From: Welwitschia mirabilis
Lineage: Eukaryota > Gnetophyta > Gnetopsida > Welwitschiales
Reading direction: 5' to 3'
Assembly: GCA_051453625.1 (NCBI GenBank)
Contig: JBOZIK010000001.1
Coordinates: 288,381,586 to 288,419,466, forward strand
DNA: 37,881 nucleotides
Below, one piece after another: positions 10,076-20,654 of the stretch (positions are counted from its first letter, which is position 1; each line of letters opens with the position of its first letter). Under the pieces are notes generated by a model. It did no database searches and was not told where the DNA came from. It was given only the letters and a program-made list of their open reading frames with translations. The translations under genes and the position numbers were made by a program.

Positions 10076-11180
10076 GTGAATAGAATAGATAACATCTATA
10101 GTATTGATCAATCTTTTTCTGCATGTTATTTTTCTCATGTAAACCAAGAAGGACTATGGCATAAATATTCAGGACATGTAAACTATGGCCATTTGAAAAT
10201 GATTATTATAAAGAAAAATATAAAAGANNNNNNNNNNNNNNNNNNNNNNNNNNNNNNNNNNNNNNNNNNNNNNNNNNNNNNNNNNNNNNNNNNNNNNNNN
10301 NNNNNNNNNNNNNNNNNNNNNNNNNNNATGATTATTAAAAAGAAAAATATAAAAGAAATTTCAAAAATTAAAATTGAAAAACATGGTCTTTGTGATGCAT
10401 GTCAAAAAGGAAAACAAGTAAGAAGCTCATACAAAAGCAAAAATCAAGTTTTCACAATAATGCCTTTATAGATTATTCATATGAATTTGGAAGGTCCATC
10501 TCAACTAAAAAGTTTAGAAGGAAAATACTACTTTTTAACTATGGTTAATGACTACTCAANNNNNNNNNNNNNNNNNNNNNNNNNNNNNNNNNNNNNNNNN
10601 NNNNNNNNNNNNNNNNNNNNNNNNNNNNNNNNNNNNNNNNNNNNNNNNNNNNNNNNNNNNNNNNNNNNNNNNNNNNNNNNNNNNNNNNNNNNNNNNNNNN
10701 NNNNNNNNNNNNNNNNNNNNNNNNNNNNNNNNNNNNNNNNNNNNNNNNNNNNNNNNNNNNNNNNNNNNNNNNNNNNNNNNNNNNNNNNNNNNNNNNNNNN
10801 NNNNNNNNNNNNNNNNNAATGTGAAATGATAAGGAGGTTCCTAAAACTTTTTGGGTTCAAGCTATAAGCACTGCTTGTTACATCATAAACAGAGTTTACC
10901 TTAGATCAGGAATTGTTAAAACTCCTTATGAGCTTGGGAAAAGAATATAATCAAACATTTCATACTTTAAATTCTTTGGAAGTAAGTTCTTCATTTTAAA
11001 GAATAGAGAACACTTAAGTAAATTTGAATCAAATGTTGATGAAGTAATCTTTTTAGGATTTTTAACTAGATGTAGAGCTTATCGAGTATTCAATAAAAGA
11101 AGCCTAACTATGGAAGAGTCGATAAATGTACAAATAGATGATGTTAGTATAAGACATTTTTATTTTAATAATGAAGAAAA
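10076..11180 (+). pseudogene. Integrase of element A (HHCC and part of core)
   Basis: Remnant of the enzyme that inserts element DNA into the genome. The zinc-binding domain is well preserved: LWHKYSGHVN (first His codon 10160-10162) and LCDACQKGKQ (Cys codons 10391 and 10400), split by a 100-N gap whose flanks are the same 29 bases. The core starts HMNLEGPS near 10478, where the first catalytic Asp is Asn (AAT, 10484-10486). VNDYS follows, then a 258-N gap that removes the second Asp and the Glu. After the gap the C-terminal part is readable: TACYIINRV, TPYELGK, SYFKFFGSK, VIFLGF and AYRVFNKRSLTMEESI (to about 11125). Then comes the acidic, Thr/Glu-rich linker to RT. Confidence 0.85.
10199..10356. 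other. Assembly gap with duplicated 29-base flanks
   Basis: 10199-10227 and 10328-10356 differ at one base around a 100-N gap, inside the integrase zinc domain of element A. Confidence 0.75.
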
Positions 11181-11710
11181 TGTATCTTTAAGTACTCCCA
11201 CAACAAAATAAAATTCAACAGAAAAAGAAGAAGAGAAAACTAAAGAAGTCACTACTAAAAAGTTTAAAGAGCTAAATGATCACTCTTTAGGACTAATCAT
11301 TAGAGATATTAATTCAAATATTAAAACAAGGAAATCTATGAAAAAATTTTATGCTTACATTTGTTATGTCTCTCAAGTTGAACCTAAAAAATTTGAAGAG
11401 GCATAATTACATGAAGAGTGGATGATTACCATGCAAAATGAGTTACAAAAATTTAAAAGGAATAATGTATAAAATCTTGTTAAAAGATCAAAGGATAAAA
11501 TATTATTGGGACAAATTGGATTTTCAAAAAAAAAGTATGATTAGAAAAATAATGTTATCAAGAACAAAGCAAGATTAGTGGCATAAGTCTATAACTAAAT
11601 TGAAGGTAGGTGACACTTTTACTCTACTAGCAAGGCTAGATAGCATTAAAATGTTTTTATCTTATGTAGATTAAGAATATTAAAGTTTATCAAATGGATG
11701 TAAAAAGTGT

Positions 11711-11866
11711 CTTTTTAAATGGAACCCTTAATGAAGAANNNNNNNNNNNNNNNNNNNNNNNNNNNNNNNNNNNNNNNNNNNNNNNNNNNNNNNNNNNNNN
11801 NNNNNNNNNNNNNNNNNNNNNNNNNNNNNNNNNNNNNNCTTTTTAAATGGAACCCTTAATGAAGAA
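11711..11866. other. Assembly gap with duplicated 28-base flanks
   Basis: 11711-11738 and 11839-11866 are identical around a 100-N gap. Confidence 0.75.
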
Positions 11867-11967
11867 GTATATGTGGAACAACCTCAAGGATTTATATATC
11901 CTTACAAAAACCCGACTAAGTGTATAAACTTAAAAAGGCCCTATATGATTTAAAGCAAGATCCAAGA

Positions 11968-12271
11968 GCATGGTATTAAAAATTAGCCACATTTATAAAT
12001 GAAAATTGTTATGTCCATAGAACTATAGATAAAAATTTATTTGTCATAAATTTAAAGAAGAATTTTATTNNNNNNNNNNNNNNNNNNNNNNNNNNNNNNN
12101 NNNNNNNNNNNNNNNNNNNNNNNNNNNNNNNNNNNNNNNNNNNNNNNNNNNNNNNNNNNNNNNNNNNNNGCATGGTATTAAAAATTAGCCACATTTATAA
12201 ATGAAAATGGTTATGTCCATAGAACTATAGACAAAAATTTATTTGTCATAAATTTAAAGAAGAATTTTATT
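11968..12271. other. Assembly gap with duplicated 102-base flanks in RT of element A
   Basis: 11968-12069 and 12170-12271 match at 100 of 102 bases around a 100-N gap. The RT segment is therefore written twice. The minus-strand frame over the gap is an artefact. Confidence 0.75.
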
Positions 12272-12545
12272 ATTATTTAAATTTTTGTGGATGACATAAT
12301 TTTTCATGCCTCTAACAATGTTTTATTAAAATAATTTACTAATATCATAATAACACACTTTTAGATTAGTATGGTTAGTGAAGTTAGAATGTTTCTTGAT
12401 CTACAAATCAAATAATTAAGAAATGGAATCTTTATATCTTAGTCTAAATATGCAAAATAATTTGATCAAATGATTTAGACTAGATAATGCTAAAACAACT
12501 AACACATCTATGTCTACTTCTTGTAAATTAGTCTAGATGAACTTG

Positions 12546-13170
12546 ACAAATTGATAAACTAAAAACTTTATAGAAGTATAATTGGAAGTTTGTTATATCT
12601 AACTACATAAAACCTAGTATAATATTTATTATTGTCATGTGTATGAGATATCAGATCCAACCAAAAGAATCACAACTTTAAGCTATTAAAAAAATAATAA
12701 GATACATTAAAAAAACATATAACTTTAGTTTATGATATCTAATAAAAACATCTTTTGATCTTACAAGATTTAGTAATGTATATTGAACTAGATGTAAAGA
12801 TGATAGAAAGAGCATAAATGATAATTATTTTCTTTTAGGATTTTGATTAGTGGAATGAACTAGTAAAATAAAAAACTTAATCTCCTTTTAATAGTAGAAG
12901 CAAAGTATATAGCAACAGGAGTTGTTGTACCCATCTCCTTTGGATGAAGGGAATGTTAAAAGATCTTGGTGTAGTTTTTGAATAGATTCCAATTTTTTGT
13001 AACAATGTTACTTTAATTAAGATTTTTAAAAATCTTATTCAACATTCTATAATAAAAAATATTAAATTAGAAATCATTTCCTTAGAGATCAAGTGGAAAA
13101 AGAAAATATTTCAATCATTTTTATTAGTACATAACTTGATGATATTTTTATTAAACCCCTAAACTTTGAC
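12546..13170 (+). pseudogene. RNase H of element A
   Basis: Follows RT directly. Landmarks are KLYRSIIGSLLYLT (about 12565-12606), RYIKKTYNF-like text near 12700, LLWMKGMLKDLGVVFE near 12940-12980 and a C-terminal tail ending near 13165. Stops and indels are frequent and the catalytic DAD motif is not clearly readable, so the enzyme is lost. It is identified by position and the conserved entry and exit segments. Confidence 0.75.
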
Positions 13171-13560
13171 AACTTTTTGACATTTCAAAATGACCTAGGA
13201 TTGTCTCTCCATGAAGGGTGATTAACTAGATCTTAAATTCAGTCAACTAGATGTGGTTAGTTAACTAGTCTAAAAACCTAGTTGTCTAGACCTTAGGGTT
13301 ATCATGGGTAGAAAATGTGGTGAACCTAATTTCTTTTATAAATATGATTTAACCAACCTTTCTTATAAAATCTAGTAGAGTCCAAACCCTTTTCATTCTC
13401 TTCCAGCTACTTATCTCTTTTAGATCTAGGTTTTTCTTTTAAATTTTCTTGTCTCCAAGATCTTGCCACATGTTTACAATGATAGAAGGTCCCTTCATAA
13501 GGCAATAAAAGGAGCTAAAAAGTAAAGATCCATGGCATTTTTACTCTAGAATATCTAAGG
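13171..13560 (+). other. Spacer between pol and the extra ORF: motif cluster, TATA, acceptor-like site
   Basis: This 390-base spacer is not coding. At 13219-13295 it holds four copies of the GTTAACTAGA/GTCAACTAGA-like motif also found in the LTRs of element A, one of them inverted (CTAGTTGTCTAGACC). TATAAATA lies at 13337-13344. CATTCTCTTCCAG at 13394-13406 looks like a pyrimidine-rich 3' splice site. These could serve expression of the ORF that follows, but this is inference. Confidence 0.4.
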
Positions 13561-13565
13561 AAGCT

Positions 13566-14514
13566 ATGAACAAGTTTGTTGAGAAGTTTGAAAAGAAACC
13601 TATGTGCCAAGGGTGGCTTGTTGCTTTAAAAGAATTAATTAAACTCTATGATGTGGTAAGTCTCTTACAAGACCTTGATCTTTCCTATTTTTTGGATATC
13701 TTACGATTTGCTTATCCTTTTCTCACTAGAACTTTCTACTTGAATTCCTCTTTTGATGCTAATAATAATATCTTAGAAATCCTTATTTTAGGAAAAAAGG
13801 TGAGAGTTACTACAAACCTCATTGCTACTATTACAGATCTTCCTAGAGAAAAGTATGATGAGTTTTAACTCCTTCATGATTCCATGAAGGATAAGGTAGA
13901 GGTAACAAGAGAAATTTGTAATAAATTCCATATGTGGAAAACCATCCTCTCTAGATCTCTCCTTACCCTAAAGTACCATTTCTTGCATTTATTTTTACCT
14001 ATAATTTCTTATCACATCTATAGGGCTCATTTGATGTATTTAGTGGGAACTATGCATTCTACTGATGGTCCTATCATAATGTTAAAAAAATATGGTCTCA
14101 TAGTTGGAGTATCACAAGACAAGGGCTCTTCCCTATTTAGCATTTATTGCCAACATCTTTTGCTAGTCTAGAGTTTAGTTGCATTCGAAGTTAGAAACCC
14201 TCAATCCCATGTTAGCCATTGGGTGTGCAACATTATCTCACATGAATATCTTTGTAAATTCTAAGAAATCATTCAAATCTCCTTCTCCCAATTAAGCTTC
14301 TCAGGAAGAGACTCTTTCATATGTGAGGAGGATAGACTCTCATACTATGCATATGAAAGAAGCTTTGATTGCAACAGGGTATGGTATTACTAATACTATT
14401 AAGAAAACCAGAAGCCCAGTGCAAAAGGTAGTAGAAAAAGAAGATGAAGAAGAAGAAGAAGAAGAAGATTCTAAAAAAGAATTGAAGGAGGAAGCTGAAG
14501 AATATGATTGATAT
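13566..14514 (+). pseudogene. Extra ORF of element A, like 'putative plant transposon protein'
   Basis: Lies after pol and before the 3' LTR, the env-like position in Sireviruses. One frame runs from ATG 13566 through TAA 13866 and TAG 14169 to about 14260, interrupted only by stops. A shift then gives a second open piece at 14323-14514. The first part reads YPFLTRTFYLN, then KKVRVTTNLIATITDLPRE, resembling the plant transposon protein domain common in plant retrotransposon ORFs (Tyr-Pro...Arg-x-Phe-Tyr, then Val-x-Leu-Thr...Leu-Gly-Leu-Pro). The end is a Glu-rich tail coded by GAA repeats. I see no signal peptide or clear membrane anchor, so an envelope role is not supported. Function is unknown. 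Confidence 0.55.
14438..14470 (+). repeat. GAA microsatellite inside the extra ORF
   Basis: A run of GAA/GAT triplets encodes the acidic tail (Glu/Asp-rich) of the ORF. Confidence 0.75.
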
Positions 14515-15066
14515 TCTTTTCTTTGTTGTGTTTAGTATGTTGTTATGCTACTTTTTCTTCTCTCCTATATCATTGATGTCAAGAGAGGGAGAAATAGTTA
14601 GTTGTGTTTTTAGCTTTTTATTAATTGATATTAGACATTTTCAATGTTTTTAATAGTACTTCTCAATTTTTATTAAATGTAATTACTCTTAATGAGCACC
14701 TTTCTATTTTTACTACTAAATAGTTAAGTAATAGAAATTCATTTTACGTTACTTCTGTCTTATATTTTATATACATTTAATTTACCATGAACCATATTTT
14801 TTTGTTATGACTTAATGGCTATTAAATATCTCTTAAACTAAACAAAAAAAATTTAGCCACATATTTCATGGATTTTACATGCCCTATAAACTATACTCAA
14901 AATTGTTATATTAATTGCTCTTATTAAAAGCTCTTTAAAAATGTTTAAATTGATTTAAATTCTTAAATTTTTTTGCAATATTAATGGACATTATCTAAGG
15001 GGAACATTTTTTATTAATATTTTCAATTAAGTATAGCTTTTCATCCATGTTAAAGGAAAAGATTAT
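14515..15066 (+). other. 3' untranslated internal region with two polypurine tracts
   Basis: No coding signal. AAGAGAGGGAGAAA at 14581-14594, preceded by ATTGATGTC, looks like the upstream polypurine tract found after such ORFs. A second purine run, AAAGGAAAAG at 15052-15061, lies five bases before the 3' LTR and is the likelier primer. Multiple polypurine tracts are a known Sirevirus trait. Confidence 0.55.
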
Positions 15067-16416
15067 TGAGTTAATATTTGCAAAGTTGATGTCAAACTAA
15101 CATTCTCTATTTAGCTAAACATGTTGTATCTTATGCAGAAAATATTAATCTTTATAGGTTAAAAGCTAAAACATTTTATCACAAATAAAACCTGAACTTC
15201 ATATTTTTAGTACCCTTAATAGGGTTAAAAAAATTCCTAAGGGGTCAACCAAACCTAGATAATAAACTCTTGCAAACTAATTTTATAGGAATTGACCAGA
15301 TTCTAGAGGGATCGTCTAGCCTTGAGCATCAAATCTTTTACATTTGATTATAAAGGGGTTAACTAGATTATTGAGGAATAGATTAGACTTGAGAATCAAA
15401 TCATTCATAGTTAACCATCAAGGAATTAACCAAATTCTAAAGGAGTTAACTAGATCTAGAGTGAAATGTTTTCATCTTTTATCAGTAAGGAGTCGACTAT
15501 ACCATTGTGGAGTTAACCAGACCTGGACCATAAAGTAGTGTTGCAATTTTACATAGACATGGAATTGATAAGATAACTATGTAGTAACTATAATTATAGT
15601 CGACCAAGTCCTAAGGGGTTAATCAGACATGGATTCATAAGAAATAGATATCAATTGGAAGAAAATGAGGGTAACTAACTTTAGTGATAATACTAGATGG
15701 GGTTGATTAAACATCTTAAGGGATCAACTAGTTGTGATGGGAATGGAATTTTTTTAGCCATTTAAACATCTATTTTTATCTATTAGAGAGTATTTTCACT
15801 TTTAAAACCCATAAAAATCTTCTCTTATATATTTTCCAAGAGTCAAAACCATTGTACTACTATTAGAATTATTGTGAAATCATTATAGAACTTATTAGTA
15901 CATTATTTATCTAACTAAAGACAAATAAAGAGCTATTGTTATCATTTGTACTTGGTTAAATTAGTTATACTATATGTTCATGCATTATACTATACTTTCA
16001 AGCAGTGTAGCAATATCATTCTTAAGCTAGAGATCTGGTGGAACTTATGCATTTTAACACACCATTGTCAATGCTTCACATTCTTGCTAAAGGTTGAGAC
16101 TGAGTATCAGAAAAGTCTAATTGTAAAGGTTATAGGTGAACCTACAATACCTAGAAAGAGATTAATAAATATTTGATTTAGGCTTGGGTAGAAGCTGATA
16201 GCTGAGAATGAAGTAGGAGGTTTCTCAAAACCATTATAAATTTTGTGTGCATCTCCATTAGTATTTTTGTGCTTTCAATTTTTTATTTTTAGATCAGTTT
16301 TAATTTTTCATTTGCAAAAATATTTTAGTTTTTATTTCTTGTAGAGATATTTCATAAATATATTTGTTTATTTTTAAATCCTATTCATCGCTCCTTCTAG
16401 GGTTCTTAATCCTTCA
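15067..16416 (+). repeat. 3' LTR of element A
   Basis: Aligns with 6191-7510 from TGAGTTAATAT to CCTTCA; here the terminal CA is intact. It contains the same U3 motif array (15215-15745), a TATA-like TTATATATT (15825-15833) and the CTTCTAGGGTTCT end. The difference between the two LTRs (roughly 14% in the first 130 bases, more elsewhere) points to an old insertion. The short frames at 15344-15538 and 15946-16176 lie inside this LTR and are not genes. Confidence 0.85.
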
Positions 16417-17380
16417 TCTTGTACTTAAGTTTGAAAGATCCCAGTACTATGATCTATCTCATGTATATTAGCATTGAATTTTCTAACTATAGGTTATAAA
16501 ATGTCCTAGGCTAATTGGAGTACCATGTCCTACCTAATACATAAAAAATAAAAAAGAATTTGATATTTTATTTTTTTAAAGAATCCAAGAGCCCATTTTG
16601 TAATAATGGAGTTTTTATTTCAAGTTTTAAAATATTTGGTAGCTGACTCATGATAAAACTATAATAGGTTCTTTTCATTTGGAGGTATTAAAGGTCTTTT
16701 TTCTTATCATGTTTTAAAAAAAATATAAAAAGAACCAAACTAGTAGAAACCCAATGTAAAAGATTTAATGAGAAAATACACCTATTATATAAAAGAATAC
16801 ATGTTGTAGTAGTTGTAAGGACTTATTCCAAATCCAAGATGTTTATGCTAAAAGATCTAAGAAAAAACAGGTTGAAAATGAGCTATGAAAGGGACACCTA
16901 CTGAGTGAAAGATTGAAAATAATACATGGTGATCCATTTTCTAATTAAAAAGGATTAAAACCCTTTTTTTAATGTGCATTTTATTTTTGGTATAATTCTT
17001 AAAAAACATTTGCTAATTAAAAGACATCTAAAATGATGAAAGTAGACATCTGTTTCATTAAGAGACATCTTCTATTAATAGATTTTATGAGTCATCCACT
17101 TACTACAAAGATGTCTACCTATCTAAAAACATCTATTTAGAAAAATAAAGAAAATGTATCTAACCTTCAAAGATGTCTAATATATAAAGATGTCTACTTA
17201 CTAAACATCTACAATACTAAAGACGTCTCCATGATAGATGTCTTCCATTGAAAGACATATTCTCTAAAAGATGAAAAAGACTTTAAAATTTTATATGGCT
17301 AATATCATGATTAAAGTATCACACTAAAAAGATAAAGTAACATGCACATAATTTACTAGTTTAATGTCTTACTATAATAT
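16417..17380. other. Unassigned AT-rich region with an AGATGTCT/AGACATCT cluster
   Basis: No domain is visible on either strand between the 3' LTR of A and the RNase H end of element B. At 17022-17243 the octamer AGACATCT or its complement AGATGTCT occurs eight times (17022, 17044, 17063, 17109, 17171, 17188, 17236, plus AGACGTCT at 17221). The same word clusters in LTRs C and D, which suggests an LTR piece of that family, but the surrounding sequence does not align clearly. Confidence 0.45.
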
Positions 17381-18050
17381 CAACTTACAGAAAATCATAA
17401 TGTGGAGTTGAGATTTTAAGAGTGATTTCTTGATGACGTACCTAATTGACTTAATAAACTTATTATCACTTAGTGGTTTAGTGAAGAAATAAATGTGTTG
17501 GTCATTACTATTAATGTATTCTAGCATGATATCTTTGTTTTATACATGTTATCTAATAAAATGATGTCTGATCTTAGTATGTTTGGTTCTTTAATGTTAA
17601 ATTGAATTCTTCAAGATGTTGATAGCAATTTTGTTGTCGTAAAAGATAAGAATGCTTTCTATAAATACTCCAAAATATTTTAGAGTTTTCTTCATCCAAA
17701 GTAGCTAAGTACAACAACTTTTAGAAGTAATGTATTTAGACTCAATAATTAACCTTTATATTTTTTGCTTCAAGATATTAGGAATTATCTAAGAAGGAAG
17801 TAAGTCATACTTGTGCTTATTCTATCATTCTTGCATCATGACTAATCTTCATTATGACATATAACTAGATCAAGGTAGGAGTCCTTTGAATACCAAAGGC
17901 TACAATTACTATTATATTATAAAAAGTAAAAAATTCTTTTAACCATCATAAGATGTGATTCTCTAGGATCACTTTGATGATAAGCATAGATTCCTACACC
18001 CAAAATAATATTAAGTCTACTAGTAGTAAGATATAATCAGTACCAATCAT
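17381..18050 (-). pseudogene. RNase H of element B
   Basis: Minus-strand remnant downstream of RT. Landmarks reading down from 18050 are KLYRGMIG near 18050, the LATLDEENSKIF-like segment near 17705-17660 (the family's ...LLWMKK.L.D.G region), CYQHLEEF near 17615 and FIKSIRYVIKKSLLK near 17455-17410 as the C-terminal tail. Stops are frequent. The order and strand match the RT that precedes it. Confidence 0.75.
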
Positions 18051-18960
18051 ACCTCTATACAATTTCTGATCAATCTTCTTATCATGCTCATCTTTATCTA
18101 GTTTCATTCTTTGTCTTATTGGGATATCTTTAGGCTTATAACCCTATATAACATATGTAATTAAAATATTTTTGAACTACTTATTTTAAGAAATGAATGT
18201 ACCCTATTTATGTTTCATTACTTGAAGTCTTAAGAAGTTTCTCATCTCTCTTGTAAGATCCATTTCAAGCTCATCCTACATAATCTTAGTAAAATTCTTA
18301 TATAATAAATTATTGTTAGCACCAAAAATAATATCATCCACATAGATTTGTATAATAATAAAATCATTACCATCCCTTCTAATAAACATTGTAATGTCAT
18401 ATGAATAGTTTTAAAATCCATTTTCTATTAGATGATTTAATAGTTTCATGTACCAAGTTCTAGATACTTGCTTGAGACCATAAAGAGCCTTTTTTAGTTT
18501 GTAAACATTATCTAATTTATGATAATTATTAAATCTTTTAGGTTGTTCAACATATACTTCCTCTTGAAGTAATATATTTAAAAAGACACTTTTAACATTC
18601 ATCTAATAGAGTTTGAATTATTTGACACATGCAAGGGCTAACAAAATTCTTATGGACTCTATACAAGCTACTAGGATAAAAGTTTCTTTAAACTCTATAC
18701 CTTCTTATTAGTTATACTTTTTAGCTACTAACATTACTTTGTTTTTGATAATACTACCATTTTTATCTATTTTGTTTCTAAAAACTTATTTTGTGACAAT
18801 AACAAGTTTATTAGATGGTTTTGGTGTGAGTTCCCTGACATAACACCTTTCAAATTAACTAAATTTCTCTTGTATTGCTAGCATCCAATATTCATCACTT
18901 CCTACTTCATTTAAGATTTTGAGTTCTAACTATGAGATATATACTACAAGTTAATAGAAT
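18051..18960 (-). pseudogene. Reverse transcriptase of element B
   Basis: Best-preserved polymerase in the window. Reading down from 18960: LNEVGSDEYWMLAIQEKF (about 18920-18865), IIKNKVMLVAKKYN (about 18755-18715), LYQMNVKSVFLNILLQEEV (about 18615-18560), KKALYGLKQVSRTWYMKLL (about 18500-18440) and IYVDDIIFGANN, with intact YVDD at 18333-18344. The 63-codon open frame 18411-18602 is part of it. Stops and a few frame changes elsewhere break it. The family match is certain. Confidence 0.9.
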
Positions 18961-19264
18961 TTCTTAGTACAGCTTTAAGATTGAATACCACTATGTGGAC
19001 TATCTATGACATTGCTTAAGGAATGAATTTTCTTTAGTCTAATCATGTGTGAAGAAGTTTTCTTATTTATTTCTTCTTCTTTATTCTTCTCACTGTCTAA
19101 ATGTACTTGAGGATTACTAGATTGTTCAAGTTATATGTGAATATAATCATCCTATTCATAAAGAGCAGTTAAGTCAGTATGATTTATTTTGATGTTTATA
19201 GTTTCCTCTACCACACAAGTTCTATTGTTGAACACCTAATAGGCTTTACTAACCATGAAGTAAT
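18961..19264 (-). pseudogene. Integrase C-terminus of element B, downstream of the LTR insertion
   Basis: On the minus strand SKAY then stop then VFNNRTCVVEETINI (about 19250-19190) is the conserved end of the integrase region. An acidic linker with EKNKEEEINKK (about 19095) leads to RT. It continues the integrase that breaks off at 21265, so the 2 kb between is an insertion. Confidence 0.8.
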
Positions 19265-20198
19265 TGTCACATCCAGATTTTTTAGGATTCAAAGATTTAG
19301 CTTAAAAATTTAATTAAAATAATTTTATTATTATAAATTCTTCAAGATAATATAGATATTATGTTATTGATATGATATTATATTGTGAAAAATTTTGTGC
19401 TTTTAAGTCTTTTATTTTGTAAAAGCCATAATATTATTTGTTGTAATCTTCAACATGAATGATCTTTAGTGGTTGCATTAATATTATTTTCCTTATGTGC
19501 TTGTTACACCTTTTCTTGATTTTTACATGGAAAAACATTATTATGTAATGACTTATTTTTATTCTTTATTTCAAAAATTACATGTTATAAAATTAAAAAA
19601 ATTATATTTATTATGATGAATAATTATGTCACTCATGGCCAAGCAAGTAATAATAAGACATTATGAAATTCCCACCACCTTTACCACCTCCATCTCATGA
19701 TGGTGTCTCTTCATATTCTTGAGTCTTCTCATAACTCTCAAATCCTCATATTATAAATAGGACTTTCCTCTCCTCATATTTCATATATCTTCAAGAAAGC
19801 CCTTATTATTGTAATTTGACGATTTTAACTTAGATCAAAAACTTGGAGCTTTGAAATCTAGAAATATCCTTAAAGTCTTTAAACACTATAACTAAATACA
19901 AGTATGGTTTCCATTTAGTTCTTACATCCTTGATTGGTCCTCTTATTGTATGCATTTTGTATGCATTTTTGGTTTTTCTTATTATCTTCCAAATATCATA
20001 AACCGTTAGATGTTTATCATACTGGTAGTTGATAAATTGCATTCTTAGTTAAAAATCATAGTTTATACTATATTCTCTTGAAAAATATTTGAAATTTATT
20101 CCAATTTATTCTTCTTGAGGATCTACATTTTGTTAATATATCTTGCTCATGCTTTCTTTGATATCTTAGACTCTTATAATCTTATAAAAATGAGTTTT

Positions 20199-20430
20199 CC
20201 ATAGATCATAAAATGAGGTAGTAGAATGTAAGAACCCACAAATTGCCCAATAAGGTAATGGAATTAATTGATTGATTAAACCATATATTGCCAAATGAGG
20301 AAGTGGGTTTCACAACTTGTCAAATGAGCCAATCGAGTAAGAGAATATCTAAAATATTATGAGAAAGACATAGATTGTCAAATGAAGCAGTGAACCCCAT
20401 AGATCACTAAATAAGCTAGTGCTGGAAATT
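20199..20430 (+). repeat. Tandem repeat, ~30-45 base units, in the inserted LTR
   Basis: Six units resembling CCATAGATTGCCAAATGAGG followed by AGTGG start near 20199, 20236, 20281, 20311, 20369 and 20397. The reverse complement of the same unit forms the array at 30002-30324, so the two LTRs are related and in opposite orientation. Confidence 0.7.
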
Positions 20431-20644
20431 GAAAATATATATTTCATCAAAGAATTATTGAAAAACTGATTATTTATCATATCATTTTCATAATATTATC
20501 ATTTAAAATTCTTGAAATTTTCATCATTTCTTGGAAATTCTTGATTCTTGCCTTATCAAATCTTAAAACTTAGAATCATAATATTATCATACCTAAACCA
20601 TACTAAAAGATATGAAAATTTCATAGTTCTTGCTCAATATTTCT

Positions 20645-20654
20645 TATATAAATA
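20645..20654 (+). promoter_or_regulatory. LTR TATA box
   Basis: TATATAAATA follows the sub-repeats by about 215 bases. AGGAGGGCATAAAG, about 25 bases beyond it, resembles GAGGAGGGCATATAAA on the minus strand near 29770 in the long gypsy LTR. Confidence 0.4.

Larger units (their letters stand above)
11181..12545 (+). pseudogene. Reverse transcriptase of element A
   Basis: RVT_2-type polymerase remnant. Landmarks are EEWMITMQNELQKFKRNNV (about 11416-11470) then TAA in place of the expected Trp, KNKARLVA then TAA for the expected Gln (11560-11585), FLNGTLNEEVYVEQPQGF (about 11840-11893), the LKQDPRAWY block near 11952 and IFVDDIIFHAS with FVDD at 12284-12295. Two 100-N gaps (11739-11838, 12070-12169) have duplicated flanks of 28 and 102 bases, so part of the domain is written twice. 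Multiple frameshifts and stops are present. Confidence 0.85.

Noticed and set aside
13920-14170. Membrane-spanning envelope protein in the extra ORF
   Set aside because: There is a hydrophobic stretch (LHLFLPIISYHIY), but no signal peptide, no clear anchor and no fusion-type motif; the plant transposon protein comparison fits better.
6186-16421. Target-site duplication for element A
   Set aside because: The five-base flanks agtgt and tcttg do not match; age may have erased it, or the ends are off by a few bases.
16417-17380. 3' LTR of element B
   Set aside because: Expected place and AGATGTCT words fit, but neither the TGAGG start nor the CCAATAATAT end with a polypurine tract is present, and the rest does not align to LTRs B, C or D.
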